This document shows, one piece after another, positions 16,941 to 25,307 of a DNA stretch of 64,000 bases (positions are counted from its first letter, which is position 1; every line of letters begins with the position of its first letter). Position numbers and translations under genes: made by a program. Under the pieces are notes generated by a model that was not told the DNA's origin, searched no databases, and saw nothing but the letters and a program-made list of their open reading frames with translations. Location of the stretch: positions 1 through 64,000 of the forward strand of contig NZ_BIFH01000016.1 in the NCBI RefSeq assembly GCF_003967355.1, written 5' to 3'. This stretch comes from Embleya hyalina. GTDB lineage: Bacteria; Actinomycetota; Actinomycetes; Streptomycetales; Streptomycetaceae.

Positions 16941-17633
16941 TTACTCCTCGATCGCGCCGCCGGTGCGGCGCAGGTGTTGCCGGAAGGTGTACGACGGGTC
17001 GGCGGCGCGGCGGGACAGGTAGTCGGCGAAGGTGGTCTGCTCACGCAGGGTGTCGCCGGAGCGGATGCGGCGGGCCTGTTCGCGTTCGGTGTCGTGAATG
17101 CGGTGGGCGGTGGCCAGGACCTCCTCGACCCGGTCGGCGGCGACGAACAGGACGCCGTCCTCGTCGCCGAACACCACGTCGTCGACGCCCACCGTGTGCG
17201 GCCCGATCCGGGCCGAGGTCAGCGCCTCGGGCTCGCGCTCGTCCAGCCGGGTGGGGCCGGGCGGGTAGGCGCCGTAGCTGAACACCGGCAGCGCGATCTC
17301 GACCAGTTCCGGCGTATCGCGGTGCAGCCCCCACACCACCAGCGCCGCCACCCCCGCCGCCTCGGCCTCCAACACCGCCAGGTCGCCCACGCACGCCTCG
17401 TCGACCCGACCGCCGTTGTCGATCACCAGCACGTCCCCCGGCTCGGCCGCGCCGAACGCCTCCAGGAACACGTCCACGCTCCCGTAGTGCCGAACCGGCA
17501 ACACGCGTCCGGCGATCCGCTGTCCGGGAACCACCGCCCGAATCCCGGGCGGAGCGATCCGCAGCGGCGCGTCGACCCGGATGCAGGCATCGGCCACGAG
17601 CGGCGTGGACAGGTCCGCGAATGCCTTCAGCAT
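16941..17633 (-). CDS. RraA-family protein (HMG/CHA aldolase-like)
   Basis: A 230-residue protein of the RraA/demethylmenaquinone methyltransferase-like fold. Recognisable blocks are FADLSTPLVADAC, IAGRVLPVRHY, GDVLVIDNGGRVDEACVGDLAVLEAEAAGVAALVVWG and the acidic DDVVFGDEDGVLFV. Proteins of this class act either as oxaloacetate decarboxylase/aldolase enzymes or as RNase E regulators. The conserved RD (usually GxxRD) is replaced by GLHRDTPEL, with Arg and Asp present. The start ATG follows GGAGAAACGCC. Confidence 0.83.
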   Translation of the reverse strand: MLKAFADLSTPLVADACIRVDAPLRIAPPGIRAVVPGQRIAGRVLPVRHYGSVDVFLEAFGAAEPGDVLVIDNGGRVDEACVGDLAVLEAEAAGVAALVVWGLHRDTPELVEIALPVFSYGAYPPGPTRLDEREPEALTSARIGPHTVGVDDVVFGDEDGVLFVAADRVEEVLATAHRIHDTEREQARRIRSGDTLREQTTFADYLSRRAADPSYTFRQHLRRTGGAIEE

Positions 17634-17763
17634 GGCGTTTCTCCGTGGCTCGGCACCGTCACCGTCGACGGCACGCACCGATACGACAAGTCGGTCTCAT
17701 GATGCCATCCACCCGGCCCCCACCCCGTGGACGCCATCCGCGGCGGTGATCCCGGCCGAGCGG

Positions 17764-18072
17764 TCAGGGTTTCGACCCGACGATCCTGATGCGGGCCGTA
17801 CCGGTGGCGAAGTCGATGCCGGGGCGCCCCGGAGCGCCGTCCCGTTCGTCGTCGCGAAGCAGCGGTTCGACGCGACGCTGCTCCAGTTGCAGCCGCTTGC
17901 CCGGGTACAGCAGCGCGTGCAGTTCCTCCACGCCGGTGGCTCCCAGTCCCCGCTCCCCCACACCCGTTCGCTGGCCCCGGATCCGCCGGCCGACCATCCG
18001 CAGCGCGGCGAGCACGAACAACGGGACGACGATCAGGAGGGCCAACGCCGGACCCGTCAACAAACGTGTCAT
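17764..18072 (-). CDS. Small single-pass membrane protein, DUF6191-like
   Basis: A 102-residue protein. An N-terminal TM segment (LLTGPALALLIVVPLFVLAAL) is followed by a basic stretch and a cytoplasmic region with LHALLYPGKRLQLEQRRVEPLLRDDERDGAPGRPGIDFATGTARIRI. That last region resembles the DUF6191 family of streptomycete small proteins. It lies 72 nt downstream of the response regulator gene on the same strand and may be the last gene of that operon. Function unknown; the start is uncertain because no clear ribosome site is seen. Confidence 0.65.
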   Translation of the reverse strand: MTRLLTGPALALLIVVPLFVLAALRMVGRRIRGQRTGVGERGLGATGVEELHALLYPGKRLQLEQRRVEPLLRDDERDGAPGRPGIDFATGTARIRIVGSKP

Positions 18073-18144
18073 GCCCGGGCAACGCACCGACACCCGCCCG
18101 CCGTTCCCCGCGGGTGGCGCGAGCAACGCGGGTGGCGCGGCGGG

Positions 18145-18813
18145 TCACAGGGGTTGCACGAGGCGGCTTTCGTAGGCGACCACCACCGCCTGGACCCGGT
18201 CGCGGACGCCGAGTTTGGCCAGGACCCGGCTGACGTGGGTCTTGATCGTGGCGTCGGACAGTTGGAGGCGGGCGGCGATCTCGGCGTTGGACAGGCCCCG
18301 GGCCATCTCGACCAGGACACCGCGTTCGCGTTCGGTCAGGCCGCCCAGGCGCGGGTCCTCGGCGCCGGGGGCGGCGTCGTGTTCGGGCAGGCGGTGGGCG
18401 AAGGTCTCCAGGAGGCGGCGGGTGATCCGGGGCGCGACCACCGCGTCGCCGGCCGCCACGGAGCGGATCGCGCCGAGCAGTTCGTCGGGCAGCGCGTTCT
18501 TGAGCAGGAATCCGGAGGCACCGGCGCGCAACCCGGCGAACGCGTACTCGTCGAGGTCGAAAGTGGTCAGGATGAGCACCCTGGTGTCGGGGCAGCGCTC
18601 GGTGATCAGTCGGGTGGCCTCGATGCCGTCCATGCCGGGCATCCGCACGTCCATCAACACCACATCGGGACGGGTGAGTTCGGCCAACCGCACGGCCTCC
18701 TCGCCGCAGTCGGCCTCACCGGCCACGCTCATGTCGTCCTGGGCGCCCAGGACCATCGTGAACGCCATCCGCAGCAGCGGCTGGTCGTCCACCACCAGTA
18801 CGTCGATGGCCAC
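18145..18813 (-). CDS. Two-component response regulator, NarL/FixJ family
   Basis: A 222-residue regulator. The receiver domain has the acidic pair Asp9-Asp10 and phospho-acceptor Asp55 in VVLMDVRMPGMDG. The C-terminal LuxR-type HTH spans LTERERGVLVEMARGLSNAEIAARL and TIKTHVSRVLAKLGVRDR. It starts with GTG one base after the histidine kinase stop, forming a cognate pair in an operon with an ABC transporter. The likely target is the operon's own promoter upstream of 21941. Confidence 0.93.
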   Translation of the reverse strand: MAIDVLVVDDQPLLRMAFTMVLGAQDDMSVAGEADCGEEAVRLAELTRPDVVLMDVRMPGMDGIEATRLITERCPDTRVLILTTFDLDEYAFAGLRAGASGFLLKNALPDELLGAIRSVAAGDAVVAPRITRRLLETFAHRLPEHDAAPGAEDPRLGGLTERERGVLVEMARGLSNAEIAARLQLSDATIKTHVSRVLAKLGVRDRVQAVVVAYESRLVQPL

Positions 18814-18814
18814 G

Positions 18815-20110
18815 TCAGGATCCTCCCGGGTCGGTCAGGTGCAGCACGGCCGACACGCGCCAGCCGCCGCCGGGCAGTGGCCCGGCCGCCACATCGCCAC
18901 CGTAGACGGCGGCGCGCTCGCGCATGCCGGCGATGCCGCTGCCGGTGCCGGGGGTGGCGGTGGCGGTGGCGGTGGCGGTGGCGGTGGCGGTGGCGGTGGT
19001 AGTGGTGGCGGTGGTGCCGCCGGCGGCGCGGTCGCCGGCGAATGCGCGCGGGCGGCCGTCGTCGACCACGCTCAGTTCCAGGCGCTCGGGCGAACTCCAC
19101 ACCCGGATCCGGGCGTTCGCGCCGGGTTCGGCGTGCTTGAGGGTGTTGGTCAGGGCCTCCTGGGCGAGCCGGTACACCGCGAGTTGGGCGCCCTGCGGCA
19201 CCTCGCGGGTGTCGCCCTGGATGGTCAGCGTGGTCGGCAGGCCCGCCGCGCGGACCTGTTCGGCCAGCGCGCCGAGGCGGGCCAGGTCGGGCTGCGGGTG
19301 TCGGGCCGCGTCCGGTTCGTCCTCGCGCAGCACACCCAGGAAGCGGCGCATCTCGGTGAGCGCCTGCCGGCCCGTGCCGGAGACCTGCTCCATCGCCGTC
19401 GCGGATCGGTCGGGCGTGCTGCGTACGGTCATCGCGGCGGCGTCGGCGAGGGCGACCATCACCGACAGGTTGTGCGTGACGATGTCGTGCATCTCCCGGG
19501 CGATCCGGGCACGTTCGGCCGCGACGGCGAGTTGTGCCTGCTGTTCCTGGTCGCGTTCCAGGCGGTGGGCACGGTCCTCCAGGGCGGCCAGGTAGTGCCG
19601 TCGCGTGCGCAGGTTCGCACCGAGCACCACGGCCGTGACGGCCATCGCGCTCAGCCCGACGAACGCGCCGAAACGGTAGCCGTCCAGGGTCCAGCGCCCG
19701 ACGGCCAGCAGGATGCCGACCTCGACCACGGCCAGCGCGTACACCGTCCGGCGCCGGTCACGGGTGGCGGCCACCGTGTACAGCGCGATCAGCAGGCTCG
19801 CGTCCGCGCCGGTGTGCGCGTCGACGACCCACTGGGCCAGGGCCACGGTCGCGATCACCGCGAACACCGCCTCCGGGGCCCGGCGGCGCAGCGCGAGCGG
19901 CAGGATCAGGGCCAGCCCGAGCACCGACCAGCCGGACAGCCGCACCAGGTTGCCGGCCTCGAAGATGAGCACCAGGCCCACCGCCACGGCGGTGTCGGCC
20001 CAGATCGGATGCCTGCGGGTGAAGGCCATCAGGCGCGCCGGAACGGCGACGAGCCCACGCCCGCCGCCGTCCCGGCGCAGCGCCGTGTCGATGCGCCACG
20101 GCGTGCTCAT
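18815..20110 (-). CDS. Sensor histidine kinase (HisKA_3, NarX/DesK-type) with TA-repeat in the ATP lid
   Basis: A 431-residue membrane kinase. Residues 35-165 hold about five to six hydrophobic segments (short-loop, intramembrane-sensing type). Autophosphorylation His208 is in AREMHDIVTHNLSVMV. The HATPase domain includes LAQEALTNTLKHA (N-box) and GSGIAGMRERA (G2). Between the G1-like DDG and G2 lies a run of alternating Thr and Ala encoded by a GCCACC hexanucleotide tract (18953-19014). Its ATG overlaps the permease stop. Together with the ABC genes it resembles peptide-sensing detoxification modules. Confidence 0.92.
   Translation of the reverse strand: MSTPWRIDTALRRDGGGRGLVAVPARLMAFTRRHPIWADTAVAVGLVLIFEAGNLVRLSGWSVLGLALILPLALRRRAPEAVFAVIATVALAQWVVDAHTGADASLLIALYTVAATRDRRRTVYALAVVEVGILLAVGRWTLDGYRFGAFVGLSAMAVTAVVLGANLRTRRHYLAALEDRAHRLERDQEQQAQLAVAAERARIAREMHDIVTHNLSVMVALADAAAMTVRSTPDRSATAMEQVSGTGRQALTEMRRFLGVLREDEPDAARHPQPDLARLGALAEQVRAAGLPTTLTIQGDTREVPQGAQLAVYRLAQEALTNTLKHAEPGANARIRVWSSPERLELSVVDDGRPRAFAGDRAAGGTTATTTTATATATATATATATPGTGSGIAGMRERAAVYGGDVAAGPLPGGGWRVSAVLHLTDPGGS
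18953..19014 (-). repeat. GGTGGC hexanucleotide microsatellite inside the kinase gene
   Basis: About ten near-perfect GGTGGC units on the plus strand (GCCACC in coding sense) encode alternating Ala-Thr. Because the unit is six bases, copy-number change lengthens or shortens the ATP-lid loop without shifting the frame. Confidence 0.85.
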
Positions 20111-20949
20111 GCGTCGCGCCTGCGCAGCAACACCGCCGCCGCCGCGAGGGTCGCCGCGGCGTAGAGCGCGAAGACCGTGATCCCCGTGTTCGGGGACAGC
20201 GCGTCGGCCGACGGATGCCAGCGGGTGAACGCCTGTCCGGCCTCGCTGGGCAGGTATCTGGTGATGTGGTCCTGCCACGCGGTCGGCAGGGCCTGCACCA
20301 CCTGGGGCAGGACGAGCAGCAGGCCGAACACGATCGCGATGCCACCGGCGGCGTTGCGCACGACGGCGCCGACGCCGATCGCCAGGATGCCGGTGATCGC
20401 GAGGTAGAGGGCCACGCCGACCACCACGCGGGGCACGCCCGGGTCGCCCAGTGCGACGTCGATGTGCTCCTTGCTCAACACCGCCTGCCCGGCCAGGAAC
20501 GCGATCAGGGAGGTGACCAGCATCAGTACGAAGGTGACCGCACCGAAGACCGCGGCCTTGGCCCACAACACGGGCAGGCGGTGCGGCACCGCGGACATCG
20601 TGGCCCGGATCGACCCGGTGGCGTACTCCCCGGTGATCACCAGCACGCCGAGTACGCCGATGGCCAACTGGGCGAGGTAGAGGCCGGTCAGGCTGGCGTT
20701 GGGCGCGGAGAACCGCGCGCGCTCGGCGGCACCGGTGTCCGGCCAGCGGTCGACCGTGCCGGAGGTGACCAGCAGGCCGAGCGCGATCACCACGAAGACC
20801 GCGGCGACCAGGACCCAGAACGTCGAGCGCAGGCTGCGCAGTTTGATCCATTCGGCGCGAAGCACGCGGACGAAGGTGACCCGCCCGCGCCCGGCGGCGC
20901 GGGCGGCGAAGTCGGGGGCGGGGGTGCCGGGGGTGATCGTGGTCGACAT
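20107..20949 (-). CDS. ABC transporter permease (ABC-2 type)
   Basis: A 280-residue permease with six hydrophobic segments. It starts with a cytoplasmic RAEWIKLRSLRSTFWVLVAAVF segment typical of ABC-2 permeases of the bacitracin/lantibiotic export class, then a large first extracytoplasmic loop (residues about 65-90), then ITGEYATGSIRATMSAVPHR, a hallmark loop of this family. The start shares one base with the ATPase stop (TGATG), and its stop overlaps the kinase start. It is the membrane half of the exporter encoded with the ATPase upstream. Confidence 0.92.
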   Translation of the reverse strand: MSTTITPGTPAPDFAARAAGRGRVTFVRVLRAEWIKLRSLRSTFWVLVAAVFVVIALGLLVTSGTVDRWPDTGAAERARFSAPNASLTGLYLAQLAIGVLGVLVITGEYATGSIRATMSAVPHRLPVLWAKAAVFGAVTFVLMLVTSLIAFLAGQAVLSKEHIDVALGDPGVPRVVVGVALYLAITGILAIGVGAVVRNAAGGIAIVFGLLLVLPQVVQALPTAWQDHITRYLPSEAGQAFTRWHPSADALSPNTGITVFALYAAATLAAAAVLLRRRDA

Positions 20950-21941
20950 CAGGCGGCCCTGCCCCGGGTGCGCGGGCCGGTGCGCGGGCGGGTGTTCGGG
21001 CCGGTGCCCGCACTCGTGGCGCCGGTGCCGACCGACGGACCGCCCACCCGATACTCGACCGCGTCGCGCGTCGACTCCATGAACGCCTCCTCCAGGGACA
21101 CCCGATGCGGGACCAGTTCGAACAGGGTGATGCCGTGCGCCGCCGCGATCCGGCCGATGTCGTCGCTGGAGACCCCGCTGACCTCCAATACGTCGCGCTC
21201 CTCCGTCGCGATCCGCACCTCGGGGCCGAACAGCAGCGCCCGCAGCCGGTCGGCGTCGGGGGTGCGGACCCGGACCTGGTCGGGCGCGGCGCCGGCGATG
21301 AAGTCCGCGACCGACGTGTCGGCGATCAACCGGCCCCGACCGACCACGATCAGGTGCTCGGCGGTGAGCGCCATCTCGCTCATCAGGTGCGAGGACAGAA
21401 AGACGGTACGTCCCTCGGCGGCGAGCGACTTGAGCAGGGTACGGATCCACAACACGCCCTCGGGGTCGAGGCCGTTGACCGGTTCGTCCAGGACCAGCGT
21501 CGCGGGGTCGCCCAGCAGTGCGGTGGCGATGCCGAGCCGCTGGCCCATGCCGAGCGAGAAGCCGCCGACCCGCTTGCGGGCCACCTCGTCCAGGCCGACC
21601 ATCCGGATCACCTGGTGCACCCGGCGCGTGGGGATGCCGGTGGTGGCGGCCATGGACAGCAGGTGGTGGTACGCCGAGCGGCCGGTGTGTACCGCCTTCG
21701 CCTCCAGGAGCGCGCCGACCTCGTGCAGCGGGGCCGGATGGTCGGCGTAGCGGCGGCCGTTGACGGTGACCGAGCCGGAGGTGGGGCGGTCCAGGCCCAG
21801 GATCATCCGCATGGTGGTGGACTTGCCGGCGCCGTTGGGACCCAGGAAGCCGGTGACCACGCCGGGACGGACGGTGAAGCTCAACCCCTCCACGGCGGTC
21901 TTGGGACCGTAGCGTTTGGTCAGTGCTTCGGCTGTGATCAT
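20949..21941 (-). CDS. ABC transporter ATP-binding protein (DrrA/BcrA type)
   Basis: A 330-residue ATPase. Walker A GPNGAGKST (about residues 36-44), signature FSLGMGQRLGIA (LSGGQ variant), Walker B TLVLDEPVNGLDPEG and H-loop FLSSHLMSEM are intact. A DUF4162-like C-terminal domain and a basic Pro/Arg/Thr-rich tail follow. It is the first gene of a four- or five-gene overlapping operon: ATPase, permease, histidine kinase, response regulator, then possibly the DUF6191-like gene. A GGAGATCC ribosome site precedes the ATG. Confidence 0.93.
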   Translation of the reverse strand: MITAEALTKRYGPKTAVEGLSFTVRPGVVTGFLGPNGAGKSTTMRMILGLDRPTSGSVTVNGRRYADHPAPLHEVGALLEAKAVHTGRSAYHHLLSMAATTGIPTRRVHQVIRMVGLDEVARKRVGGFSLGMGQRLGIATALLGDPATLVLDEPVNGLDPEGVLWIRTLLKSLAAEGRTVFLSSHLMSEMALTAEHLIVVGRGRLIADTSVADFIAGAAPDQVRVRTPDADRLRALLFGPEVRIATEERDVLEVSGVSSDDIGRIAAAHGITLFELVPHRVSLEEAFMESTRDAVEYRVGGPSVGTGATSAGTGPNTRPRTGPRTRGRAA

Positions 21942-22208
21942 CGCTGGATCTCCGCGGCTCCGGTGCGTCGACGCCTCCCCGGGGAGGGCCGCCGGGCGGG
22001 TGCCCGGTATGCCCTCGACGGTAGGGAATCGGTACGGCCGTGACGATCGCCGTGCGGACGAACCTTTCGGCCGTGGATGTGCGCCCGCAGGGTGAACGGG
22101 TCCGCCCCGGGGATGACCCGGCTCGTGGCTGCTCCGGGGTGGGGGCGGTGCGGGACGGGTGCGGGGCGGGGCGGGTGCGGGTCCGGTGCCGCGGGTCGTC
22201 GGCCCTCG

Positions 22209-22892
22209 CTACTCCGGTCGCGTCCGCGTGCGCCGCAGGGCGAGTGCGGCCTCGGGTGGTTGCCACCTCGGGTCGAGGTCGGCGATGGTGACGAAGGTGT
22301 CCATGAGCAGCATCACCAGCAGGTGGTGCACCTCCTCGCGGGTCGACTCCCCGCGGGCCAGCCAGTCCAGGGTGACCCCCTCGACGCAGTACAGCCAACC
22401 CACCAGCGCGGCGCGGGCGATCGGCGACAGGTCGACGCGGCCGTAGGCACCGTCGGCGAGCGAGCCGAGCATCTCCTCGCGGACCCGTTCGCGGATGGTG
22501 AGCACGTCGGTGTCGAAGCCGACGCCGCCGCTGACCACGGTGCGGTAGGCGGCCTCGTTGCCCTGGGCGAAGCGCAGATAGCCGTCCAGCACCTTGCGCA
22601 GCCGGTCGGCCGCGGGTTGGTCGGCGTCGCTGCGGGCACGGGCGACCAGGTCGGCGACCGAGTCCTCGATCACCGCGACGTAGTAGCCGCGCTTGTTCCG
22701 GAAGTAGTAGTAGAGCAGGCCCTTGGCCACGTTGGCCCGGGTCGCGATCTCGTCCACGGACAGCGCGTCGTAGGAGGTGTTCGCGAACAACTGGCGCCCG
22801 ATGGCCACGAGTTCGGCGCGACGGGCCTGCGAGCGCTCGGAGTCGGGCGGGGTCCGGCGACCCTCCGTGCGGGATCGTTGACTCTTGTTCAA
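22209..22892 (-). CDS. TetR/AcrR-family regulator
   Basis: A 227-residue repressor when started at TTG 22892. The N-terminal HTH reads RRAELVAIGRQLFANTSYDALSVDEIATRANVAKGLLYYYFRNKRGYYVAVIED, a classic TetR domain (residues about 25-75), followed by a helical ligand-binding domain. No Met codon precedes the HTH closely. The other option is GTG 22985, which adds 31 residues. Both start codons fall inside a TTGACT...TTCAA operator copy, so the repressor would control its own translation start region and the divergent operon. Confidence 0.85.
   Translation of the reverse strand: MNKSQRSRTEGRRTPPDSERSQARRAELVAIGRQLFANTSYDALSVDEIATRANVAKGLLYYYFRNKRGYYVAVIEDSVADLVARARSDADQPAADRLRKVLDGYLRFAQGNEAAYRTVVSGGVGFDTDVLTIRERVREEMLGSLADGAYGRVDLSPIARAALVGWLYCVEGVTLDWLARGESTREEVHHLLVMLLMDTFVTIADLDPRWQPPEAALALRRTRTRPE
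22878..22892. promoter_or_regulatory. Putative TetR operator, copy 1
   Basis: TTGACTCTTGTTCAA is an imperfect palindrome (TTGA...TCAA) matching the second copy at 22968 at 13 of 15 positions. It overlaps the likely TTG start codon of the TetR gene. Confidence 0.6.
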
Positions 22893-22967
22893 ATCGGGGC
22901 CTGGTTTCGGTCGCGGCGACGGCGGCGGGTACGCGCAGAGTATCGAAACCGGCGGGCGTTCGAAGTA

Positions 22968-22982
22968 TTGACTTTTATTCAA
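22968..22982. promoter_or_regulatory. Putative TetR operator, copy 2, overlapping the operon -35
   Basis: TTGACTTTTATTCAA repeats copy 1, 90 bp away. Its first six bases TTGACT double as a -35 hexamer for the divergent operon, so a bound repressor would occlude RNA polymerase. Confidence 0.65.
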
Positions 22983-22995
22983 CACTCCCTACTGT
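22968..22995 (+). promoter_or_regulatory. Sigma-70-type promoter of the PF10118-ephD-like operon
   Basis: The -35 TTGACT (22968-22973) and -10 TACTGT (22990-22995) are separated by 16 bp. It lies 60 bp upstream of the first gene at 23055 in one of the most AT-rich patches of the region. Confidence 0.6.
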
Positions 22996-23054
22996 GAGGT
23001 AACAAGACAGGTGACCAGAGAGGCAGCAAGAGTTCCCCACGAAGGAGCACCGTC

Positions 23055-24017
23055 ATGTCCTCGGCTCCCCCCGACACACCGCTCCCCCGCCGCGACCGCC
23101 TCGACCGTCGCTCGACCCGAACCCCCGCCAGGGGTCCCGCCGTTCGCGCCGACGAGCACCACGACCTCGCGCTCAACCCGCGAGACGTGCGGTTCGACTG
23201 GTCACGTCTGCCGATGCACTGGGTTCCGCGGGAGCCGATGGCCACGCACACGATGAACGTGCTGCACCTGCTGCTCCCCGAGGGCGAGCGCTGGTTCGTG
23301 CGCACCTTCCGGGAGGCGTTGCCGCTGGTCACCGACGAGCTGCTGCGCGAGGACGTGATCGGCTTCATCGGCCAGGAGTCCGTACACGCCGAGGCCCACC
23401 AGGGGGTGCTCGACCTGCTGCTCGCCAAGGGCCTGGATCCCGCGCCGTTCGTGCGCCAGGTCGAATGGCTCTTCCACCGCGTGCTCGCCGGCCGGGACGA
23501 CCTCGGCGGCCCGGCCGGCCGCGAGCACCTGATCGAGCGGGTCGCGATCATCGCCGCGATCGAGCACTTCACCGCGTTCCTCGGCGACTGGGTGCTCAAC
23601 GCACCCGGCCTGGACCGGGCCGGGGTCGACCCGGTGATGCTGGACCTGCTCCGCTGGCACGGCGCCGAGGAGGTGGAACACCGCAGTGTGGCCTACGACT
23701 TGCTGGTCCACCTCGACCCGAGCTATCTGCGCCGGATGCGCACGATGGCGGTCACCGGACCCGTGCTCACCTGGCTGTGGGTGCGCGGTGTGCGCTTCCT
23801 GATGCTGACCGACCCCGACCTCGATGGCCGGGCCCGACCCACGTGGCGCGGGTACATACAGGCGTCACGGCGTGGGTTGTTGCCGGGGCTGACCGGTGCG
23901 GCCCGTTCCGCCGCGCGGTACGTGAAACCGCGCTATCACCCGACCCAGGAGGGCTCGACCGGGCAGGCCGTGGCGTATCTGGCCCGATCTCCGGCGGCGC
24001 GGGCGGCTGCGCGGTGA
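23055..24017 (+). CDS. PF10118 'metal-dependent hydrolase', putative diiron protein
   Basis: A 320-residue protein of the PF10118 family. Helical blocks carry paired carboxylate/His motifs expected of a ferritin-like dimetal site: FIGQESVHAEAH (about residues 107-118), IAAIEHFTAFLGDW and RWHGAEEVEHRSVAYDLL. The EExEH pattern is typical. Despite the database name, such motifs are equally consistent with a diiron oxygenase. It is the first gene of an operon with a flavin/2Fe-2S reductase that could be its electron donor. The ATG at 23055 follows GAAGGAGCACC. Confidence 0.85.
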   Translation: MSSAPPDTPLPRRDRLDRRSTRTPARGPAVRADEHHDLALNPRDVRFDWSRLPMHWVPREPMATHTMNVLHLLLPEGERWFVRTFREALPLVTDELLREDVIGFIGQESVHAEAHQGVLDLLLAKGLDPAPFVRQVEWLFHRVLAGRDDLGGPAGREHLIERVAIIAAIEHFTAFLGDWVLNAPGLDRAGVDPVMLDLLRWHGAEEVEHRSVAYDLLVHLDPSYLRRMRTMAVTGPVLTWLWVRGVRFLMLTDPDLDGRARPTWRGYIQASRRGLLPGLTGAARSAARYVKPRYHPTQEGSTGQAVAYLARSPAARAAAR

Positions 24018-24120
24018 GGGGTGGCGGTCGCCGGCTGCGTGCCGCGGCGATCGGCGACCGCATCGCCGTATTCGCTGCGATACCGATTCGATCCGGATAT
24101 CGAGGATGCCGAGGATGCCG

Positions 24121-25254
24121 ATGAGCCCGTCCATACCGCCGAACTCCGCGCCGTCGGAGCCGATCACCGTGCCGCCGGACCTGTACGGGCGCGAGCGCGG
24201 CGACCGGATGATGCGAGCGCTGACCGTCCTCGGCCGCGTCCACACCGAGGCGATCGCCCGTCGCGGCCGGCGCCCGGCCCGGGTGGGTGCGCCGAACACC
24301 GCCGCCGTGCGTCCCGACGCGCTGGAACTGGTGGTGCGTGAACGGGTCGTCGAGGCCGAGGACGTGGTCTCCCTGCGGCTGACCGCGCCGGCCGGCGGCC
24401 GACTGCCCCGCTGGCAGCCGGGTGCCCACCTGCTCCTGCTGCTGCCGTCCGGACGCCGCAGGCACTACTCGCTGTGCGGCGACCCCGAGGACCGCTACAC
24501 CTATCGGATCGCCGTGCGCCGACTGGCCGAGGGCGGCGGCGGATCGATCGAGATGCACGACGCGTTGCCGGTGGGCGCCACGCTGCGAACCGCCGGGCCG
24601 CGCAACGCGTTTCCGTTCGCCGCCGAACCCGCCGTGTTGTTCCTGGCCGGCGGCATCGGCATCACTCCGATCCTGCCGATGGCGCGTCGGGCCGCCCGGG
24701 TCGGATCGGACTGGCGGCTGATCCATCTCGGCCGGACCCGCGACTCGCTGCCGTTCGGCGCCGAACTGGCGGAACTGGGCGGCGCCGAACGGCGGTTCGA
24801 GGTGCGTGCGGACGACGAGGAGGGCACGCCCGACTGCGCCGAACTGCTCGGCCGCGCGCCCGCAGGGGCGGCGGTGTACTGCTGCGGGCCGGCTCCGATG
24901 CTGGCCGCCGTACGCGAGGCCGTCGAGGCAAGTCCGGCCGGGGGGCTGCACTTCGAGCGATTCGCGCCGGCGCCCGTGGTCGACGGCCACCCGTTCACCC
25001 TCCACCTGCGGCGCGGCGGCGTCGAACTGCCGATACCGGCCGACCGGTCGGCGCTCGACGTGCTGCGCGAGGCCGCGCCCGACACCGCCTACTCCTGCCG
25101 GCAGGGCTTTTGCGGAGTGTGTCGGGTCAACGTGGTGGCCGGCACCGTACAACACCGCGATCTGCGCCTGACCGACGACGAACGCGCGGCCGGCGCGATG
25201 CTGATCTGCGTCTCCCGCGCCGCCGAGGGCGAGCGCCTGGTCCTCGACCTGTGA
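24121..25254 (+). CDS. PDR/VanB-type oxidoreductase (flavin-NAD(P)H-2Fe-2S reductase)
   Basis: A 377-residue reductase with three modules. The flavin domain has HYSLCGDP (RxYS variant). The NAD(P) domain has FLAGGIGITPILPM and YCCGPAPML. The C-terminal plant-type ferredoxin has CRQGFCGVCRVNV and a later LICVSRA supplying the fourth Cys. This is the phthalate dioxygenase reductase layout, feeding electrons to an oxygenase. The start was set at the third of three closely spaced ATGs (24106, 24115, 24121), as GAGG lies six bases before it. About 100 bp separate it from the PF10118 gene. Confidence 0.92.
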   Translation: MSPSIPPNSAPSEPITVPPDLYGRERGDRMMRALTVLGRVHTEAIARRGRRPARVGAPNTAAVRPDALELVVRERVVEAEDVVSLRLTAPAGGRLPRWQPGAHLLLLLPSGRRRHYSLCGDPEDRYTYRIAVRRLAEGGGGSIEMHDALPVGATLRTAGPRNAFPFAAEPAVLFLAGGIGITPILPMARRAARVGSDWRLIHLGRTRDSLPFGAELAELGGAERRFEVRADDEEGTPDCAELLGRAPAGAAVYCCGPAPMLAAVREAVEASPAGGLHFERFAPAPVVDGHPFTLHLRRGGVELPIPADRSALDVLREAAPDTAYSCRQGFCGVCRVNVVAGTVQHRDLRLTDDERAAGAMLICVSRAAEGERLVLDL

Positions 25255-25307
25255 CCCGCACGATCTCCCGTTCCCAAAGGCGGCGTTCTCCCCTCTCGAA
25301 GGCGGCG

